The notes below the pieces were generated by a model, which was given only the letters and a program-made list of their open reading frames with translations, made no database searches and was not told the DNA's origin. Positions 16,569 to 26,106 of a DNA stretch of 59,567 bases are shown one piece after another. Source of the stretch: Prevotella sp. OH937_COT-195 (lineage in GTDB: Bacteria > Bacteroidota > Bacteroidia > Bacteroidales > Bacteroidaceae); assembly GCF_003932845.1 (NCBI RefSeq), contig NZ_RQZH01000015.1:1-59567 (forward strand), read 5' to 3'. The translations under genes were made by a program, and so were the position numbers. How positions within the stretch are numbered: the stretch's first letter is position 1; every line of letters starts with the position of its first letter.

Positions 16569-17081
16569 ATGAAAAGGATTTCAATCATTTTTGCAATAAT
16601 CGGCTTGCTGCTCATGTCGCCGTCAAAGGCAGATGCACAGAACCGTGTTGCCTTCTTCAGTTATGACGAGGCAATGCACGTAATGCCGGAATATGTCGCT
16701 GCACGAAAAAACCTTGGTTTGCTGCGCACGAAATACGATGCGGAGATGAAACGGGCAGAGGACGAGTTCAACAACAAGTATGAGGAGTTCCTCGACGGGC
16801 AGCGCGATTTCGCACCGTTGATATTGCAGAAACGACAGGCGGAATTACAAGAACTGATGCAGAAAAACATCGCTTTCAAAGCCAAGGCGGAACGTTTGTT
16901 CGCACAGGCAGAGAAAGAAGCGATGACACCGGTACACCAAAAAATGAAGGAAGTGTTGCAAAAAATTGCCAAGGAACGCGGATATGCTTTCATCGTGAAC
17001 ACTGACAGCAACGCATGTCCGTATATCGATGCCGCAATGGCAGATGACATTACGACAATAGTAAAAGCCGCACTGCAATAA
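16569..17081 (+). CDS. OmpH/Skp-family periplasmic chaperone (3)
   Basis: 170 residues from MKRISIIFAIIGLLL, chosen because it starts a clear signal peptide ending KADAQ. An in-frame ATG at 16542 would put charged residues before it. The core motif is RVAFFSYDEAMHVMPEYVAAR. A charged helical hairpin covers residues about 50-120, and the last strand is GYAFIVNTDSNACPYID. It is more divergent than the other two and separated from them by a structured 164-base gap. murI starts two bases after its stop. Confidence 0.88.
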   Translation: MKRISIIFAIIGLLLMSPSKADAQNRVAFFSYDEAMHVMPEYVAARKNLGLLRTKYDAEMKRAEDEFNNKYEEFLDGQRDFAPLILQKRQAELQELMQKNIAFKAKAERLFAQAEKEAMTPVHQKMKEVLQKIAKERGYAFIVNTDSNACPYIDAAMADDITTIVKAALQ

Positions 17082-17082
17082 A

Positions 17083-17925
17083 GTGAATAATCAGTTACCA
17101 TCATCTCCCGGACAAATCGGGGTCTTCGACAGTGGTTACGGCGGTCTGACGATACTTAATCAGATGCGTCGCGTATTGCCGCAATACGACTATCTTTATC
17201 TCGGAGACAATGCCCGTGCACCTTATGGTCCGCGTTCGTTCGACGTGGTTTACCGCTTCACTCGCGAGGCGGTAATGCGTTTGTTCTCAATGGGATGCCA
17301 CTTGGTAATCCTCGCATGCAACACCGCATCGGCAAAAGCGCTGCGAACATTGCAGCAGAACGACTTGCCGAAGATCGATCCCGACCGCCGTGTACTCGGC
17401 GTGATACGACCCACGGCGGAAGCAATACCGCCGTTGACGGCATCGCGACATGTAGGCATTCTTGCCACCGAGGGAACGATACGAAGCAAAAGTTACGACA
17501 TCGAGATTGCACATCAGGCTCCGGATATTACCGTAACGGGACAGGCATGCCCGCTGTGGGCTGCCATCGTGGAGGCAAACGAAGCCGACAGCGACGGCGC
17601 AGACTATTTTGTTAAACGATGCATAGACGAGTTGCTCAAACGCGATCCGGAAATAGATACCATGGTGTTGGCATGCACGCACTATCCCTTATTGATGAAA
17701 ACGATAAGGAAACATGTTCCGGAGGGAATAAAGGTGGTTTCGCAGGGAGAATATGTCGCAGACAGTCTTGCAAAATATCTCGAACGTCATCCTGACATGG
17801 AGGCACGCATAACGCATGGAGGCACATGCCGTTACCTTACCACCGAGAACCCCGACCGCTTCACGGAGTGCGCACAAATATTTCTGAACGAACCCGTAAT
17901 AGTGGATAACGTTACGTTGGGATAG
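17083..17925 (+). CDS. murI: Glutamate racemase
   Basis: 280 residues. It makes D-glutamate for peptidoglycan. Both catalytic cysteines are present: Cys79 in LVILACNTASAKAL and Cys198 in VLACTHYPLL. The N-terminal signature IGVFDSGYGGLTIL and the LYLGDNARAPYG segment are typical. The start is GTG at 17083, directly after the preceding stop (17079-17081). No ATG fits, since the family signature begins at residue 11. It closes the envelope operon. Confidence 0.96.
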   Translation: MNNQLPSSPGQIGVFDSGYGGLTILNQMRRVLPQYDYLYLGDNARAPYGPRSFDVVYRFTREAVMRLFSMGCHLVILACNTASAKALRTLQQNDLPKIDPDRRVLGVIRPTAEAIPPLTASRHVGILATEGTIRSKSYDIEIAHQAPDITVTGQACPLWAAIVEANEADSDGADYFVKRCIDELLKRDPEIDTMVLACTHYPLLMKTIRKHVPEGIKVVSQGEYVADSLAKYLERHPDMEARITHGGTCRYLTTENPDRFTECAQIFLNEPVIVDNVTLG

Positions 17926-17993
17926 TTCGTATCGTTAATTTTTTCCTTTGCCGGCAGAAGGCATCTGCGACATATCCCGATAAAGAAAGACAC

Positions 17994-18488
17994 ATGCCGA
18001 TTTTTAAACAAGAAATGAAACAGACTGTGCAAAACCCGCCTGACTACAGAAATGACACGGTATTACCGCTGCCGATGGAGATAACGGCAGACGCATGGGC
18101 GGTCGATGCTGCCTGCTCGGGAAATCCCGGACCGATGGAATATCAGGGAATCGACTTGACCACCGGGGCGCGACTGTTTCATTTCGGACCGCTTAAAGGA
18201 ACCAACAACGTGGGCGAATTCCTCGCAATAGTGCATGCCCTGGCTCTTTGTTGGCAAAAAGGACTTCACTACAAAACAATATACAGCGATTCTTATAATG
18301 CCATATTGTGGGTTAAGAAACGCAAATGCAAGACAAAAATTGAGAATACGCCCGAGACGGAAAAGTTGTACGACATAATACAACGAGCCGAGAAATGGCT
18401 CGCCACACACGACTTTCGTAACCCGGTAATCAAATGGGAGACATCCAAGTGGGGAGAGATTCCTGCTGATTTCGGGAGAAAATTATGA
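17994..18488 (+). CDS. Ribonuclease H (RNase HI type)
   Basis: A 164-residue RNase H-fold protein expected to cleave RNA in RNA-DNA hybrids. All four acidic active-site residues are visible in order: Asp in AVDAACSGNPGP, Glu in NNVGEFLAIVHAL, Asp in IYSDSYNAILWV and the last Asp in WGEIPADFGRKL. The N-terminal hybrid-binding domain of some family members is absent. Start alternatives are 17994 and 18015 (MKQTVQ). The stop overlaps the next start as ATGA, so translation is coupled to the ComF-like gene. Confidence 0.9.
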   Translation: MPIFKQEMKQTVQNPPDYRNDTVLPLPMEITADAWAVDAACSGNPGPMEYQGIDLTTGARLFHFGPLKGTNNVGEFLAIVHALALCWQKGLHYKTIYSDSYNAILWVKKRKCKTKIENTPETEKLYDIIQRAEKWLATHDFRNPVIKWETSKWGEIPADFGRKL

Positions 18489-19180
18489 GATTGTTACGCA
18501 GAATACTCGATGTTGTGGCACCACGGCAATGCTGTGTATGCAACAGACGGCTTGCAATAGACGAAGAAATGATGTGCGCGGCGTGCAATCTGCATTTGCC
18601 ACGCACTTTCTTTTCTGCCCGCCCCTATGACAACCCTATGGCACGCTTGTTCTGGGGACAATTTCCGATAGAGCGTGCTTCGGCATGGTTTTATTTCGAA
18701 CCTCATGCCGAGGTGTCTGCAATGATTTACAGACTGAAATATGGCGGACATCCGGAATATGGCTATTTGCTGGGACAGTATTTGGCGGAAGACTTTGACA
18801 CGGACGGCTTTTTCGAAGGCATTGACGCTGTCGTGCCGGTGCCGATAGCAAAAAACAGACTGCACAGGCGTGGATATAACCAAAGCGAATATATGGCAAA
18901 GGGTATCTCCGAGACAACAGGACTGCCGGTGCGCACAGACCTTGTGTTTAGAAAGGAGTTCCGTGAGAGCCAGACACAGAAGAACTGGTGGGAACGTCAT
19001 GACAATGTGGAGAATGTCTTTACGCTCGGAAACGGCGATTGGGCAAGAGGCAAACACCTGCTCGTGGTCGATGACATACTCACCACGGGAGCCACGATTC
19101 TTTCATGTTCGCAAGAACTTTGTGGTGCCGGAAACGTAAAGATAAGCATTGCCACCATAGGGTTTGCCGTAAAGAAATAG
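18485..19180 (+). CDS. ComF-like phosphoribosyltransferase-domain protein
   Basis: 231 residues. The N-terminus carries a two-pair Cys motif (CCVCNRR...CAACN), a probable zinc site of the double-zinc-ribbon type. The C-terminal half is a phosphoribosyltransferase fold with the PRPP loop LLVVDDILTTGATI near residues 192-205. Family members include ComF of natural competence and GntX. The biochemical role is unsettled. It overlaps the RNase H gene by four bases. No terminator is visible before the repeat at 19282. Confidence 0.9.
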   Translation: MRLLRRILDVVAPRQCCVCNRRLAIDEEMMCAACNLHLPRTFFSARPYDNPMARLFWGQFPIERASAWFYFEPHAEVSAMIYRLKYGGHPEYGYLLGQYLAEDFDTDGFFEGIDAVVPVPIAKNRLHRRGYNQSEYMAKGISETTGLPVRTDLVFRKEFRESQTQKNWWERHDNVENVFTLGNGDWARGKHLLVVDDILTTGATILSCSQELCGAGNVKISIATIGFAVKK

Positions 19181-19281
19181 GCTACACGACACTCTCTTGC
19201 CGTTTGTCGCCTGTCTTACAATACATTTCTGCAAGATACTATTTCGCTTTTCTGCAAAGAGTCTTTTCGAGACATTCGCAC

Positions 19282-19483
19282 TTAAACCCAAATCTGTCAT
19301 CAGACCGCATTTGCTCAGATTTGCCATTGTCATTACGCTTCCCTACTGCTTTAGCCCGCTTGCTGACATCTGCGCGGCCATTACATCTCAACGCAGCCCG
19401 CTACGCCTTCGATGAAACGGCTGCACATCTGCTCAACAATCGAACAAAATCGGTTGAGGGTTATAATGACCGATTCGGGTTAA
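19282..19483 (+). repeat. 202-bp TIR element, copy 1
   Basis: One of five copies of a 202-base element with terminal inverted repeats of consensus AACCCAAATCGGTCATTAGA, here bounded by TTAA at both ends. This is the most diverged copy (aatctgtcatcagac at the left end). It lies between convergent comF-like and GT2 genes, and its right-hand TTAA supplies the stop codon of the GT2 gene. Orientation is defined by the frame reading RICSDLPL. Confidence 0.9.
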
Positions 19484-20487
19484 AGATTGACAGTCTCGTC
19501 GGTAAAGTATCTCGGACGGCGTTTTGTTTCTTGGTAAATCTTGCCCATGTAAGTACCGAGAACACCGATGGCAATGAGTAGTGCGCCCCCAACGAACCAT
19601 ATACTAACGGCGAGTGAAGTCCAACCCGGCAGTGTGTTGCCGCGTACATGCTCTTCGACAGAGTATATTATTATCAGTACTGCCACTATGGTAAAGATGA
19701 AACCGGATAACGTTATGAGACGCAACGGAACGATGGAGAACGACGTTATGCCGTCTATTGCAAAACCGATCATTTTTCTCAACGGATATTTTGACTCTCC
19801 GGCAAAGCGTGCGGTGCGGTCGTAATACACGCGCCCCTCGTTAAATCCGAGTGTGCGAACCATGCCTCGCAGGAACATGTTGCGTTCCGGCATTGACAAC
19901 AGAGCCTTCACTGCGCGCTGTGTCATCATTCTGAAATCGGCATGATTATAAACTATGTCGCTGCCTGCCATGCGCATCAGTTGATAGAAATATTGTGCCG
20001 TGAGACGTTTGAACGGCGTGTCGGTTTTGCGTTCCTTGCGTATCCCGTAAATAATGTCTTTGCCCTCTTTCACCATTTTTACCATGTCGATGATGGTCTT
20101 TTCATCGTCTTGAAGGTCGGCATCTATCGTTACTACGGCATCACATTTATCCACCACCGCCTCCATTCCCGCCCACAGTGCGTTTTGATGCCCTGCGTTG
20201 TGAGCCAGTTTCAGTCCCGAGATGTTCTCGTTCTCGTCACAAGCACTGACAATCATTGACCAAGTGGCATCGCGACTACCATCGTCAACAAACAATATTC
20301 TTGTATTAGTGCCGGTCTCTGCGGCAAGTTGCGAGCAAAGAATCTGCAGTCTGTCAATCGTCTCGGGCAGTACTTCCTGCTCGTTATAGCACGGAACCAC
20401 TATGTACAGAGTCAATGCGTCGCTTCCCTCTACATTTCTGCGAGATGCAATATTCATGTTATCTTTGTTTTGTAATGTCGTTACCAT
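19480..20487 (-). CDS. Family 2 glycosyltransferase, DPM1/GtrB-like, with two membrane segments
   Basis: 335 residues. The catalytic domain has the GT-A start LYIVVPCYNEQEVLPETI, the FVDDGSRDATW segment and a DXD-type site DADLQDD (residues 122-128). Two hydrophobic helices (about 256-280 and 292-316) end in GTYMGKIYQETKRRPRY. That layout is typical of enzymes that move a sugar to polyprenyl phosphate. An alternative start is M11 (20457). It is the last gene of the leftward GH3 - acyltransferase run. The stop codon TAA lies inside the terminal TTAA of repeat copy 1, so the C-terminal end has been set by that insertion. Confidence 0.9.
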   Translation of the reverse strand: MVTTLQNKDNMNIASRRNVEGSDALTLYIVVPCYNEQEVLPETIDRLQILCSQLAAETGTNTRILFVDDGSRDATWSMIVSACDENENISGLKLAHNAGHQNALWAGMEAVVDKCDAVVTIDADLQDDEKTIIDMVKMVKEGKDIIYGIRKERKTDTPFKRLTAQYFYQLMRMAGSDIVYNHADFRMMTQRAVKALLSMPERNMFLRGMVRTLGFNEGRVYYDRTARFAGESKYPLRKMIGFAIDGITSFSIVPLRLITLSGFIFTIVAVLIIIYSVEEHVRGNTLPGWTSLAVSIWFVGGALLIAIGVLGTYMGKIYQETKRRPRYFTDETVNL

Positions 20488-20538
20488 AAAATATATTGTC
20501 CTTTCTCCCTTGTTGTTTTCCGACAGGCAGTTGTTAAA

Positions 20539-21537
20539 TCAACGCTCTCTGTTTCTGCATTCAAATTCTTCGTGAGTACGTTTCCACCGGTTATGACTCC
20601 ACAGATATATAGCCGGATCGCGCCTTATGCTCTCTTCCAGCATCTCGAAATATCTCCGTGTAATCTCATTCTTATCCATATTCGACGGTTCGCGCGTAAT
20701 AAGTTTGAAAGTGAATACATACTGTCCGCGTCTCGGTCGTTCGGCATCCACGTAGAACACGGCATTCTCCATCTTCCTCATTATCCGCTCGGCACCGGTA
20801 AAAACCGGGGTCTCCCGACCGAGGAAATTCAGCCACAGATGTATGTTCTCCCACTTAGGCGACTGGTCGGCGATATACCCGAACAGTGTCAAACGGTTCT
20901 CACGTCGATATTCCACGAGTTTTCTCAGAATATTTTTCTTGGGAATACACACCCCGTGCAATGCCTGACGTATCTCCATGAACAGCAGATCGAAGTATTT
21001 GTTGTGCAGCGGGTGGTATATAAGTCCGCATGTAACGGGTTTTGTCGCAGTTCCGCCGTCTTGCTTCACGGTATGTGTTCCCCATCTTTTTAAGGCGAGG
21101 TCGGTGGCGGAGAGCAACTCCCAATTACCGTAATGCCCGAGCATTGCCGCGCAGTGCTGCCCTTCGTCGAAGCACCGTTCCATCTCTTCAACACCCTCGA
21201 AACGCGCATGTTTCAGGAAAGTCTCTTTGCCAACGCTGAGCAGTTTCAACGTCTCTACGAAATAATCACCCAGCCATCTGTAAAATCTGCGCTCAATCTC
21301 CTTACGTTCTTTCTCTCCTTTCTCGGGAAATACCATGTCAAGGTTGTACCTTACCACCTTTTTCCGGTATCCTATTATACGATATAAAATAATGTATAAG
21401 CAATCGGAAAGAACGTACAATGCGCGATATGGCAACAGCGAGAGAACATAGAAGGGAGACATCGCCACCCGTCTCACTCTTTTGTTTGAGAGCGATAGCG
21501 ACTCTTTTATCCTTTTAAATATGTTGCTCATCGGCAA
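20539..21537 (-). CDS. LpxL/HtrB-like lysophospholipid (lipid A) acyltransferase
   Basis: 332 residues. It belongs to the lipid A late-acyltransferase family, which transfers an acyl chain to lipid A precursors on the inner membrane. The HX4E catalytic motif is LGHYGNWELL (His135, Glu140). An N-terminal hydrophobic segment at about 26-56 anchors the protein. YIADQSPKWENIHLWLNFLGRETPVFTGAERI is present in the expected order, split here only for reading. The start may be MPMSN (21537) or MSN (21531). It lies 51 bases upstream of the GT2 gene. Both are compatible with envelope lipid or glycolipid synthesis. Confidence 0.9.
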   Translation of the reverse strand: MPMSNIFKRIKESLSLSNKRVRRVAMSPFYVLSLLPYRALYVLSDCLYIILYRIIGYRKKVVRYNLDMVFPEKGEKERKEIERRFYRWLGDYFVETLKLLSVGKETFLKHARFEGVEEMERCFDEGQHCAAMLGHYGNWELLSATDLALKRWGTHTVKQDGGTATKPVTCGLIYHPLHNKYFDLLFMEIRQALHGVCIPKKNILRKLVEYRRENRLTLFGYIADQSPKWENIHLWLNFLGRETPVFTGAERIMRKMENAVFYVDAERPRRGQYVFTFKLITREPSNMDKNEITRRYFEMLEESIRRDPAIYLWSHNRWKRTHEEFECRNRER

Positions 21538-21609
21538 GGTGCGTTATGTTATTACAGAAAATGTTTCTCTTCCGTTCCCGTCTTTCCTTTGTTCACAATT
21601 TTCGGAATG

Positions 21610-22416
21610 CTATTTCACGACGCTTGTCACGGGGTTCTTCACGCCGTACATGCTTGTCAGGAACGCCTTTGCCGAGCCGAAGCGCAGAAACATGTCGAGG
21701 CGCACCGGAACATGGTTGCTGTCGTCTGTGACATAAAAGCGCACCACCTCTTTATATTTCCCTTTCTCCGGTTCCATGTACGACAGTTCGAGACAGCGGT
21801 ATTTTCTTCCGTTGTCGGCTTTGATTGTAGATTTCCCGCGGTAGCGCAGCAAAGCCGTCTCCACACTGTTGCCGTCTGCAATAGGGAATTTCACTTCAAA
21901 TCCTTTCTTCCAGTTGGTGGGGTCGAAACTGCGTGCGCGCAGGAATATGTTCATCATGTCGAACACACAGTTGGCGTTAGTGGTGTTTTGCCATTTGTGC
22001 GTACCGTCTTTCTTTTGGCGGTGCTGTCTTAGGTGTGTGTTTTCACCACTGTATGTGTACCACACCTCATCAACCGTATATCGTTTCCCCTCGCGTGCCC
22101 CTTTTCGGTAATACAGTGGTGTCATGTCGGTAGAGCAGTAGCACAGCAACGTGTCTCTCATGATGAAAAACTTGTCGGCCTTGCTGTTGCCCCGTGTTAT
22201 TAACGAACCGCGAAATGCTTCCTTTCCTTTGAAATATGACTTATATACCGACATTGATGCGGTGCCTGCCTTTACCCACACAAACTGCCAGTTGTAGTAA
22301 AGGTTGTATGTCAGCGACTCGCCCGATTGGAATGCCGTGTTCCGGAACTTGCATTGCGCAGAAGCGTCGGCCGCAATGGCTGCCAGCATAATCATTGCAA
22401 AGAGTATTTTTTTCAT
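21610..22416 (-). CDS. DUF3108-type periplasmic protein
   Basis: 268 residues from MKKILFAMIMLAAIAADASAQ, a clear signal peptide. An in-frame ATG at 22461 overlaps the upstream stop as ATGA but would put 15 charged residues before the signal. DUF3108 features include a GESLTYNLYYNWQFVWVKAG opening and repeated beta-strands (TYSGENTHLRQ, KYRCLELSY), with a long central segment FDMMNIFLRARSFDP. Family members are predicted periplasmic proteins of unknown function, possibly with a lipid-binding lipocalin-like fold. Its neighbours (GH3 enzyme, Ig-like lipoprotein, acyltransferase) recur with it in related genomes from memory. Confidence 0.82.
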   Translation of the reverse strand: MKKILFAMIMLAAIAADASAQCKFRNTAFQSGESLTYNLYYNWQFVWVKAGTASMSVYKSYFKGKEAFRGSLITRGNSKADKFFIMRDTLLCYCSTDMTPLYYRKGAREGKRYTVDEVWYTYSGENTHLRQHRQKKDGTHKWQNTTNANCVFDMMNIFLRARSFDPTNWKKGFEVKFPIADGNSVETALLRYRGKSTIKADNGRKYRCLELSYMEPEKGKYKEVVRFYVTDDSNHVPVRLDMFLRFGSAKAFLTSMYGVKNPVTSVVK

Positions 22417-22457
22417 ATATTTGTTTTTTAAGGTCTTGCCTGTCATTAACCGTCTGT

Positions 22458-24425
22458 TCATATTTTTGGTATGTATTCAATTCCCATTTTGCGTGCCCTC
22501 TCCATGTTTCTGTTCTTTATTTTCCTGTCCTTGTCGGGCTTTTGTTTCACTATCTCTGCCGGTTTCTGTTTCTCCGTAGGCGTTGCCGTCGGCTGCCATG
22601 ACAGCGGCAAGTCCCACTTCGCCTTGCAGTTTATTTTTTCCGGATAGTAGAACACCGTCTCTGCCTGTCTGTTCTCGGAATAGTTGCCGGTATCCCAGAT
22701 GCCGTTGCGGTTGGTGTCGACGAACATTCGCATGTAGTAAGTTCCCGGTTTCACATAGAAGAACTCTGCCGTACCGCTGTTGGTCGATACTTGTTTTACG
22801 ACATTGTCGCTGCCATCGAGCAGTTGTACCACCAAGGTGGTATCCTCCATTTTGCCAATGTTCATTATTACGGTGCTGTATTCATCGTTCGACCTGACTT
22901 TGAATCCTTGTTTGAAAGGTGCGGATACGCGGTTGTATATGTCGGTAAAGGCAGCCGAGTCAATCTCGAGACTATACTCGGTGCCGGGTCTCCACTCGCC
23001 GAGAATGTCAATTATGCGCTGCGTTCCTTCGCGCCTTTTCACCACCAATGGTGCCCGATACCACACGGTGTCTATCTTAGAGTACAGATGAACCATGCCG
23101 GTGTCTGCGAGCAAGAGCGGTTTGTCGAACTCTATCGAGGGGTTGCGGTCGGGATCAAGCATCGAACTTATGTTATATGTCGGTTTCAGTGCTTCGGCGG
23201 GCATTTCCGTAAGGAACGGTTCCCCTCGTTTCTTGGCCTTATCTTGTTTCTTTTTCCACTCGTCATAAATCTTCTGTTGGCGCTTCATACGTTTCTCGTG
23301 GGTGTCGCGCGACAATATTTCGAGCGTGTCTGTTTGCAGCCTCAACACCCCGAGCGTGTCTGTTGCCATGTATTGCATCTCCACGTTCAGCGTGTCTTGG
23401 TTGATGAGTAAGGAGTCTTTTATCCAATATGTCAGCGAATCCTTGTTCCTGCTGCTCTCCGTTACGAATGCGTTTCGTTCGTCGAAATTCAGTCCTCGCA
23501 GCCGCGGCAGTTGGTCGCTTCCGTTGCTGAAAAACACCGAGAAATGGTCTGCCTCTTTCCTTTCGGTCTTTATCAGATAGCGGTCTGTCTGTATTTCAGT
23601 GAATGCTCTCAGCACAATGTTGTCCGGCATGAAGTGTGTGTAGTCAATGCGTGCGATGTCCTTTATGCGCAGCGAGTCGAGCCACAGTGTGTCTTGCCGC
23701 ACGTCGGGTTTCGACCACGGTGTTACGATGTCGTGGTTGAAAGCCAGTTTCTCGCTCTTCTGTGTCAGTCTGAAATCCGCATCGGCATCTTGCAAGGCAT
23801 ATATGCGGTATTCTCCCGGTGCTATGCCTCGTATCACGAAGTGTCCGCGACTGTCGGTTCGCCCCACCCGCAACATCGGTTCGGTTCTGAAAGCCGAGTC
23901 TGAAAGGTTGCTGTAAAGCCCCACGAGTATTCCTTTTATCGGTTCTAGGTTCTCTGCCTCAAGCACATGTCCTGACACTTCGAGAGTGTCTATTTCGCCT
24001 CCCGTGGAGAAACTGTAGGTGTAGTTGCTCATCGGGTTTCCTTCGTTGTTGTCCGATATGGCGTCGCTGAAATCGATGGTGTACGTGGTGTTCGGGCGCA
24101 GCGAGTCTTTCAGTTCAATCTTTATTTGTTTCCCCGCCCCTTTTATCTCCGGTGTTTCGAGTTGCGGCGGGCATATAACGATTTTTTCCTGCGGGTTGTC
24201 GAGTTTTATGAACTCGTCGAAGTATATGTTTATTTTGTGCGAGTTGATGCCCGTCGATTTGTCTGTCGGCGAGGTGCGTATTATTCGCGGCGGCGTTTCG
24301 TCGTACCATCCGCCGTCGGGTTGTCCCATTTTTGCGCACGAGAAGAGCAGAGCCGTAATCAGGCAAAGCGGCAATGCCCACATTGCTTTCACGCCATTTT
24401 TTGTTTTCTTCGTGTCCTTTACCAT
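22458..24425 (-). CDS. Lipoprotein with N-terminal bacterial Ig-like (SbsA-type) domain
   Basis: 655 residues. The lipobox LLFSC puts the lipid anchor on Cys30, followed by KMGQPDGGWYDETPPRI. Residues about 40-145 form an SbsA-type Ig-like domain (SPTDKSTGINSHKINIYFDEFIKL, NTTYTIDFSDAISDNNEGNP). A carboxypeptidase-regulatory-like beta sandwich follows at about 150-225 (GRTDSRGHFVIRGIAPGEYRIYALQDAD). The remainder is beta-rich with a Lys-rich helical segment near 385-410. It sits 27 bases after the GH3 gene. The function is unknown. A surface or periplasmic structural role is inferred. Confidence 0.82.
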   Translation of the reverse strand: MVKDTKKTKNGVKAMWALPLCLITALLFSCAKMGQPDGGWYDETPPRIIRTSPTDKSTGINSHKINIYFDEFIKLDNPQEKIVICPPQLETPEIKGAGKQIKIELKDSLRPNTTYTIDFSDAISDNNEGNPMSNYTYSFSTGGEIDTLEVSGHVLEAENLEPIKGILVGLYSNLSDSAFRTEPMLRVGRTDSRGHFVIRGIAPGEYRIYALQDADADFRLTQKSEKLAFNHDIVTPWSKPDVRQDTLWLDSLRIKDIARIDYTHFMPDNIVLRAFTEIQTDRYLIKTERKEADHFSVFFSNGSDQLPRLRGLNFDERNAFVTESSRNKDSLTYWIKDSLLINQDTLNVEMQYMATDTLGVLRLQTDTLEILSRDTHEKRMKRQQKIYDEWKKKQDKAKKRGEPFLTEMPAEALKPTYNISSMLDPDRNPSIEFDKPLLLADTGMVHLYSKIDTVWYRAPLVVKRREGTQRIIDILGEWRPGTEYSLEIDSAAFTDIYNRVSAPFKQGFKVRSNDEYSTVIMNIGKMEDTTLVVQLLDGSDNVVKQVSTNSGTAEFFYVKPGTYYMRMFVDTNRNGIWDTGNYSENRQAETVFYYPEKINCKAKWDLPLSWQPTATPTEKQKPAEIVKQKPDKDRKIKNRNMERARKMGIEYIPKI

Positions 24426-24452
24426 GTTGTTTCCCCTCTTGTCGTGTTTCAG

Positions 24453-26009
24453 TTACTTGTCATTCATCAACAGCAACCGGTCTATGTTTTCGCGGCTGTT
24501 GCTCAGTCGCGGCACTTTGTTCTGCCCTCCTAATTTCCCGCGCGACTTCATCCAGTCCTCGAACAACCCTTTCCGTGCATCTGTTATTTCAAGATGTTGC
24601 AGGGTTATGTCCTTATATCGTTTTGCCTCGTAGTCGCTGTTTATTTCCTGCAGTTTGCTGTCGAGCAGGGCGGCGAAGCGTTCCGGCGAGTCGGGACGTC
24701 GCGCAAACTCTATCAGCCATTGGTGACGACATTTCGCGTTGCCGTTCATGAACACCGGTGCGGCTGTGTATTCCATCACCTCGGCACCCGTCTCGCGGCA
24801 TGCGTATGCCAGTCCTTGCTCGGCGTTGTCTATTATCAGTTCCTCACCGAAGGCATTTATGAAATGCTTTGTGCGTCCGGTGATGACGAACTTGTACGGC
24901 TTAACGCTCGTGAAACGTACCGTGTCGCCTATGACATATCGCCACAATCCGCATGTGGTGCTGATAATCATGGCGTAGTTTACTCCCGTTTTCACTCCCT
25001 CGAGCGGCACTATGCACGCTTGTTTCCCGGCTTCCACCTGTTGTTGGGCCATTCCTGCGGTTTGTATTGCCTCGTCGAACTTGTCCATCGGTATGAACTC
25101 GTACAGCACACCGTAGTCGAGCATCAGCAGCATCGACGTGTCTGTCGGATCGTTTTGCAGTCCGAAGAAACCCTCGCTGGCATTATATGTCTCCATGTAG
25201 TGCATGTCGGGAGAGGCTATGAGTTGCTCGTACTGCTTGCGGTAGGGTGTAAATGCCACGCCGCCGTGGAAGAAAACCTCAAGGTTCGGCCACACTTCGT
25301 CGAGGGTTTTCTTGTCAGACAATTCCATGACACGCGTCAGCACCGAAAGCATCCACGATGGAACGCCGCTCAGGCTTGTAACGTTCTTGTATATCGTCTC
25401 GTGTGCAATGCGGTCGCGTTTCAGTTCGAAATCGCTTAGCAGTGCCGTCTTTTTTCCGGGTACCCGCACCAAGTTTACAAGCGGATTGATGTTTTCTATG
25501 AGAATTGCGCTGAGGTCTCCCACCAACGACCCGGGCAGGTTGTAGTTCGGCGAGTGACTTCCGCCGAGTATCAACGAACGTCCGTCGAAAATTTTGCTTG
25601 CCGAGTTGTTGCCCAGATACATTGCCACTGCGTCGCGACCTCCTTTGTAGTGCATTGCTTGAAGTCCCTCGGCACTCACCGGTATGAACTTAGACTTGTC
25701 GTTTGTCGTGCCGGACGATTTTGCAAACCATTTCACCTGCCCCGGCCACAGAATGTCGTGTTCGCCGTGGCGCATGCGGTCTATGTCGGATTTCAATTCC
25801 TCGTAAGTGTTCAGAGGCACCACTCGACCGAAATCTTCGTAGTTTTTTATCGAGTTGAAAGAGTGCTTCTGTCCGTATTCGGTATGTCTCGCACGCTCAA
25901 TGAGACGCTTCATTGCCTCTTGTTGCAACTGCAACGGCGCGCTGTTGTGCAACAGTAATTTCCTCTGTCGGGGTATGAATGCGTTTCTTATTATTCTTGT
26001 AAGGCTCAT
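24453..26009 (-). CDS. GH3 auxin-responsive-promoter family protein
   Basis: 518 residues. It belongs to the GH3 family of the ANL adenylating superfamily. Plant members join amino acids to acyl acids. Bacterial members are uncharacterised. Motifs include the ATP-binding KSSGTTNDKSKFIPVS near residues 91-106, YNASEGFFGLQ, and the late GLWRYVIGDTVRFTSV with VTGRTKHFINAFGEEL. It opens a leftward five-gene run and has a TATCTTTG promoter. The substrate in this organism is unknown. The neighbouring acyltransferase and glycosyltransferase point to lipid or envelope chemistry. Confidence 0.92.
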   Translation of the reverse strand: MSLTRIIRNAFIPRQRKLLLHNSAPLQLQQEAMKRLIERARHTEYGQKHSFNSIKNYEDFGRVVPLNTYEELKSDIDRMRHGEHDILWPGQVKWFAKSSGTTNDKSKFIPVSAEGLQAMHYKGGRDAVAMYLGNNSASKIFDGRSLILGGSHSPNYNLPGSLVGDLSAILIENINPLVNLVRVPGKKTALLSDFELKRDRIAHETIYKNVTSLSGVPSWMLSVLTRVMELSDKKTLDEVWPNLEVFFHGGVAFTPYRKQYEQLIASPDMHYMETYNASEGFFGLQNDPTDTSMLLMLDYGVLYEFIPMDKFDEAIQTAGMAQQQVEAGKQACIVPLEGVKTGVNYAMIISTTCGLWRYVIGDTVRFTSVKPYKFVITGRTKHFINAFGEELIIDNAEQGLAYACRETGAEVMEYTAAPVFMNGNAKCRHQWLIEFARRPDSPERFAALLDSKLQEINSDYEAKRYKDITLQHLEITDARKGLFEDWMKSRGKLGGQNKVPRLSNSRENIDRLLLMNDK

Positions 26010-26073
26010 TGTTTATATCAAAACAATCGTGGTGTTTTTTTATTCGCTGTCAAAATTAATCCTCTTTCGGCTG

Positions 26074-26106
26074 CAAAGATACAAATAAAAAGCGAATAAG
26101 CCCCAA
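26074..26106 (-). promoter_or_regulatory. Promoter of the GH3-to-GT2 operon
   Basis: On the minus strand TTGG (26106-26103), 21 bases, then TATCTTTG (26081-26074), 64 bases before the GH3 start. Confidence 0.6.

Noticed and set aside
19282..19483. Protein encoded by the 202-bp repeat (frame reading RICSDLPLPLRFPTAL)
   Set aside because: Several frames on both strands stay open because the DNA is conserved, start codons are not shared, and the frame runs through the terminal inverted repeats. It is more likely non-coding.
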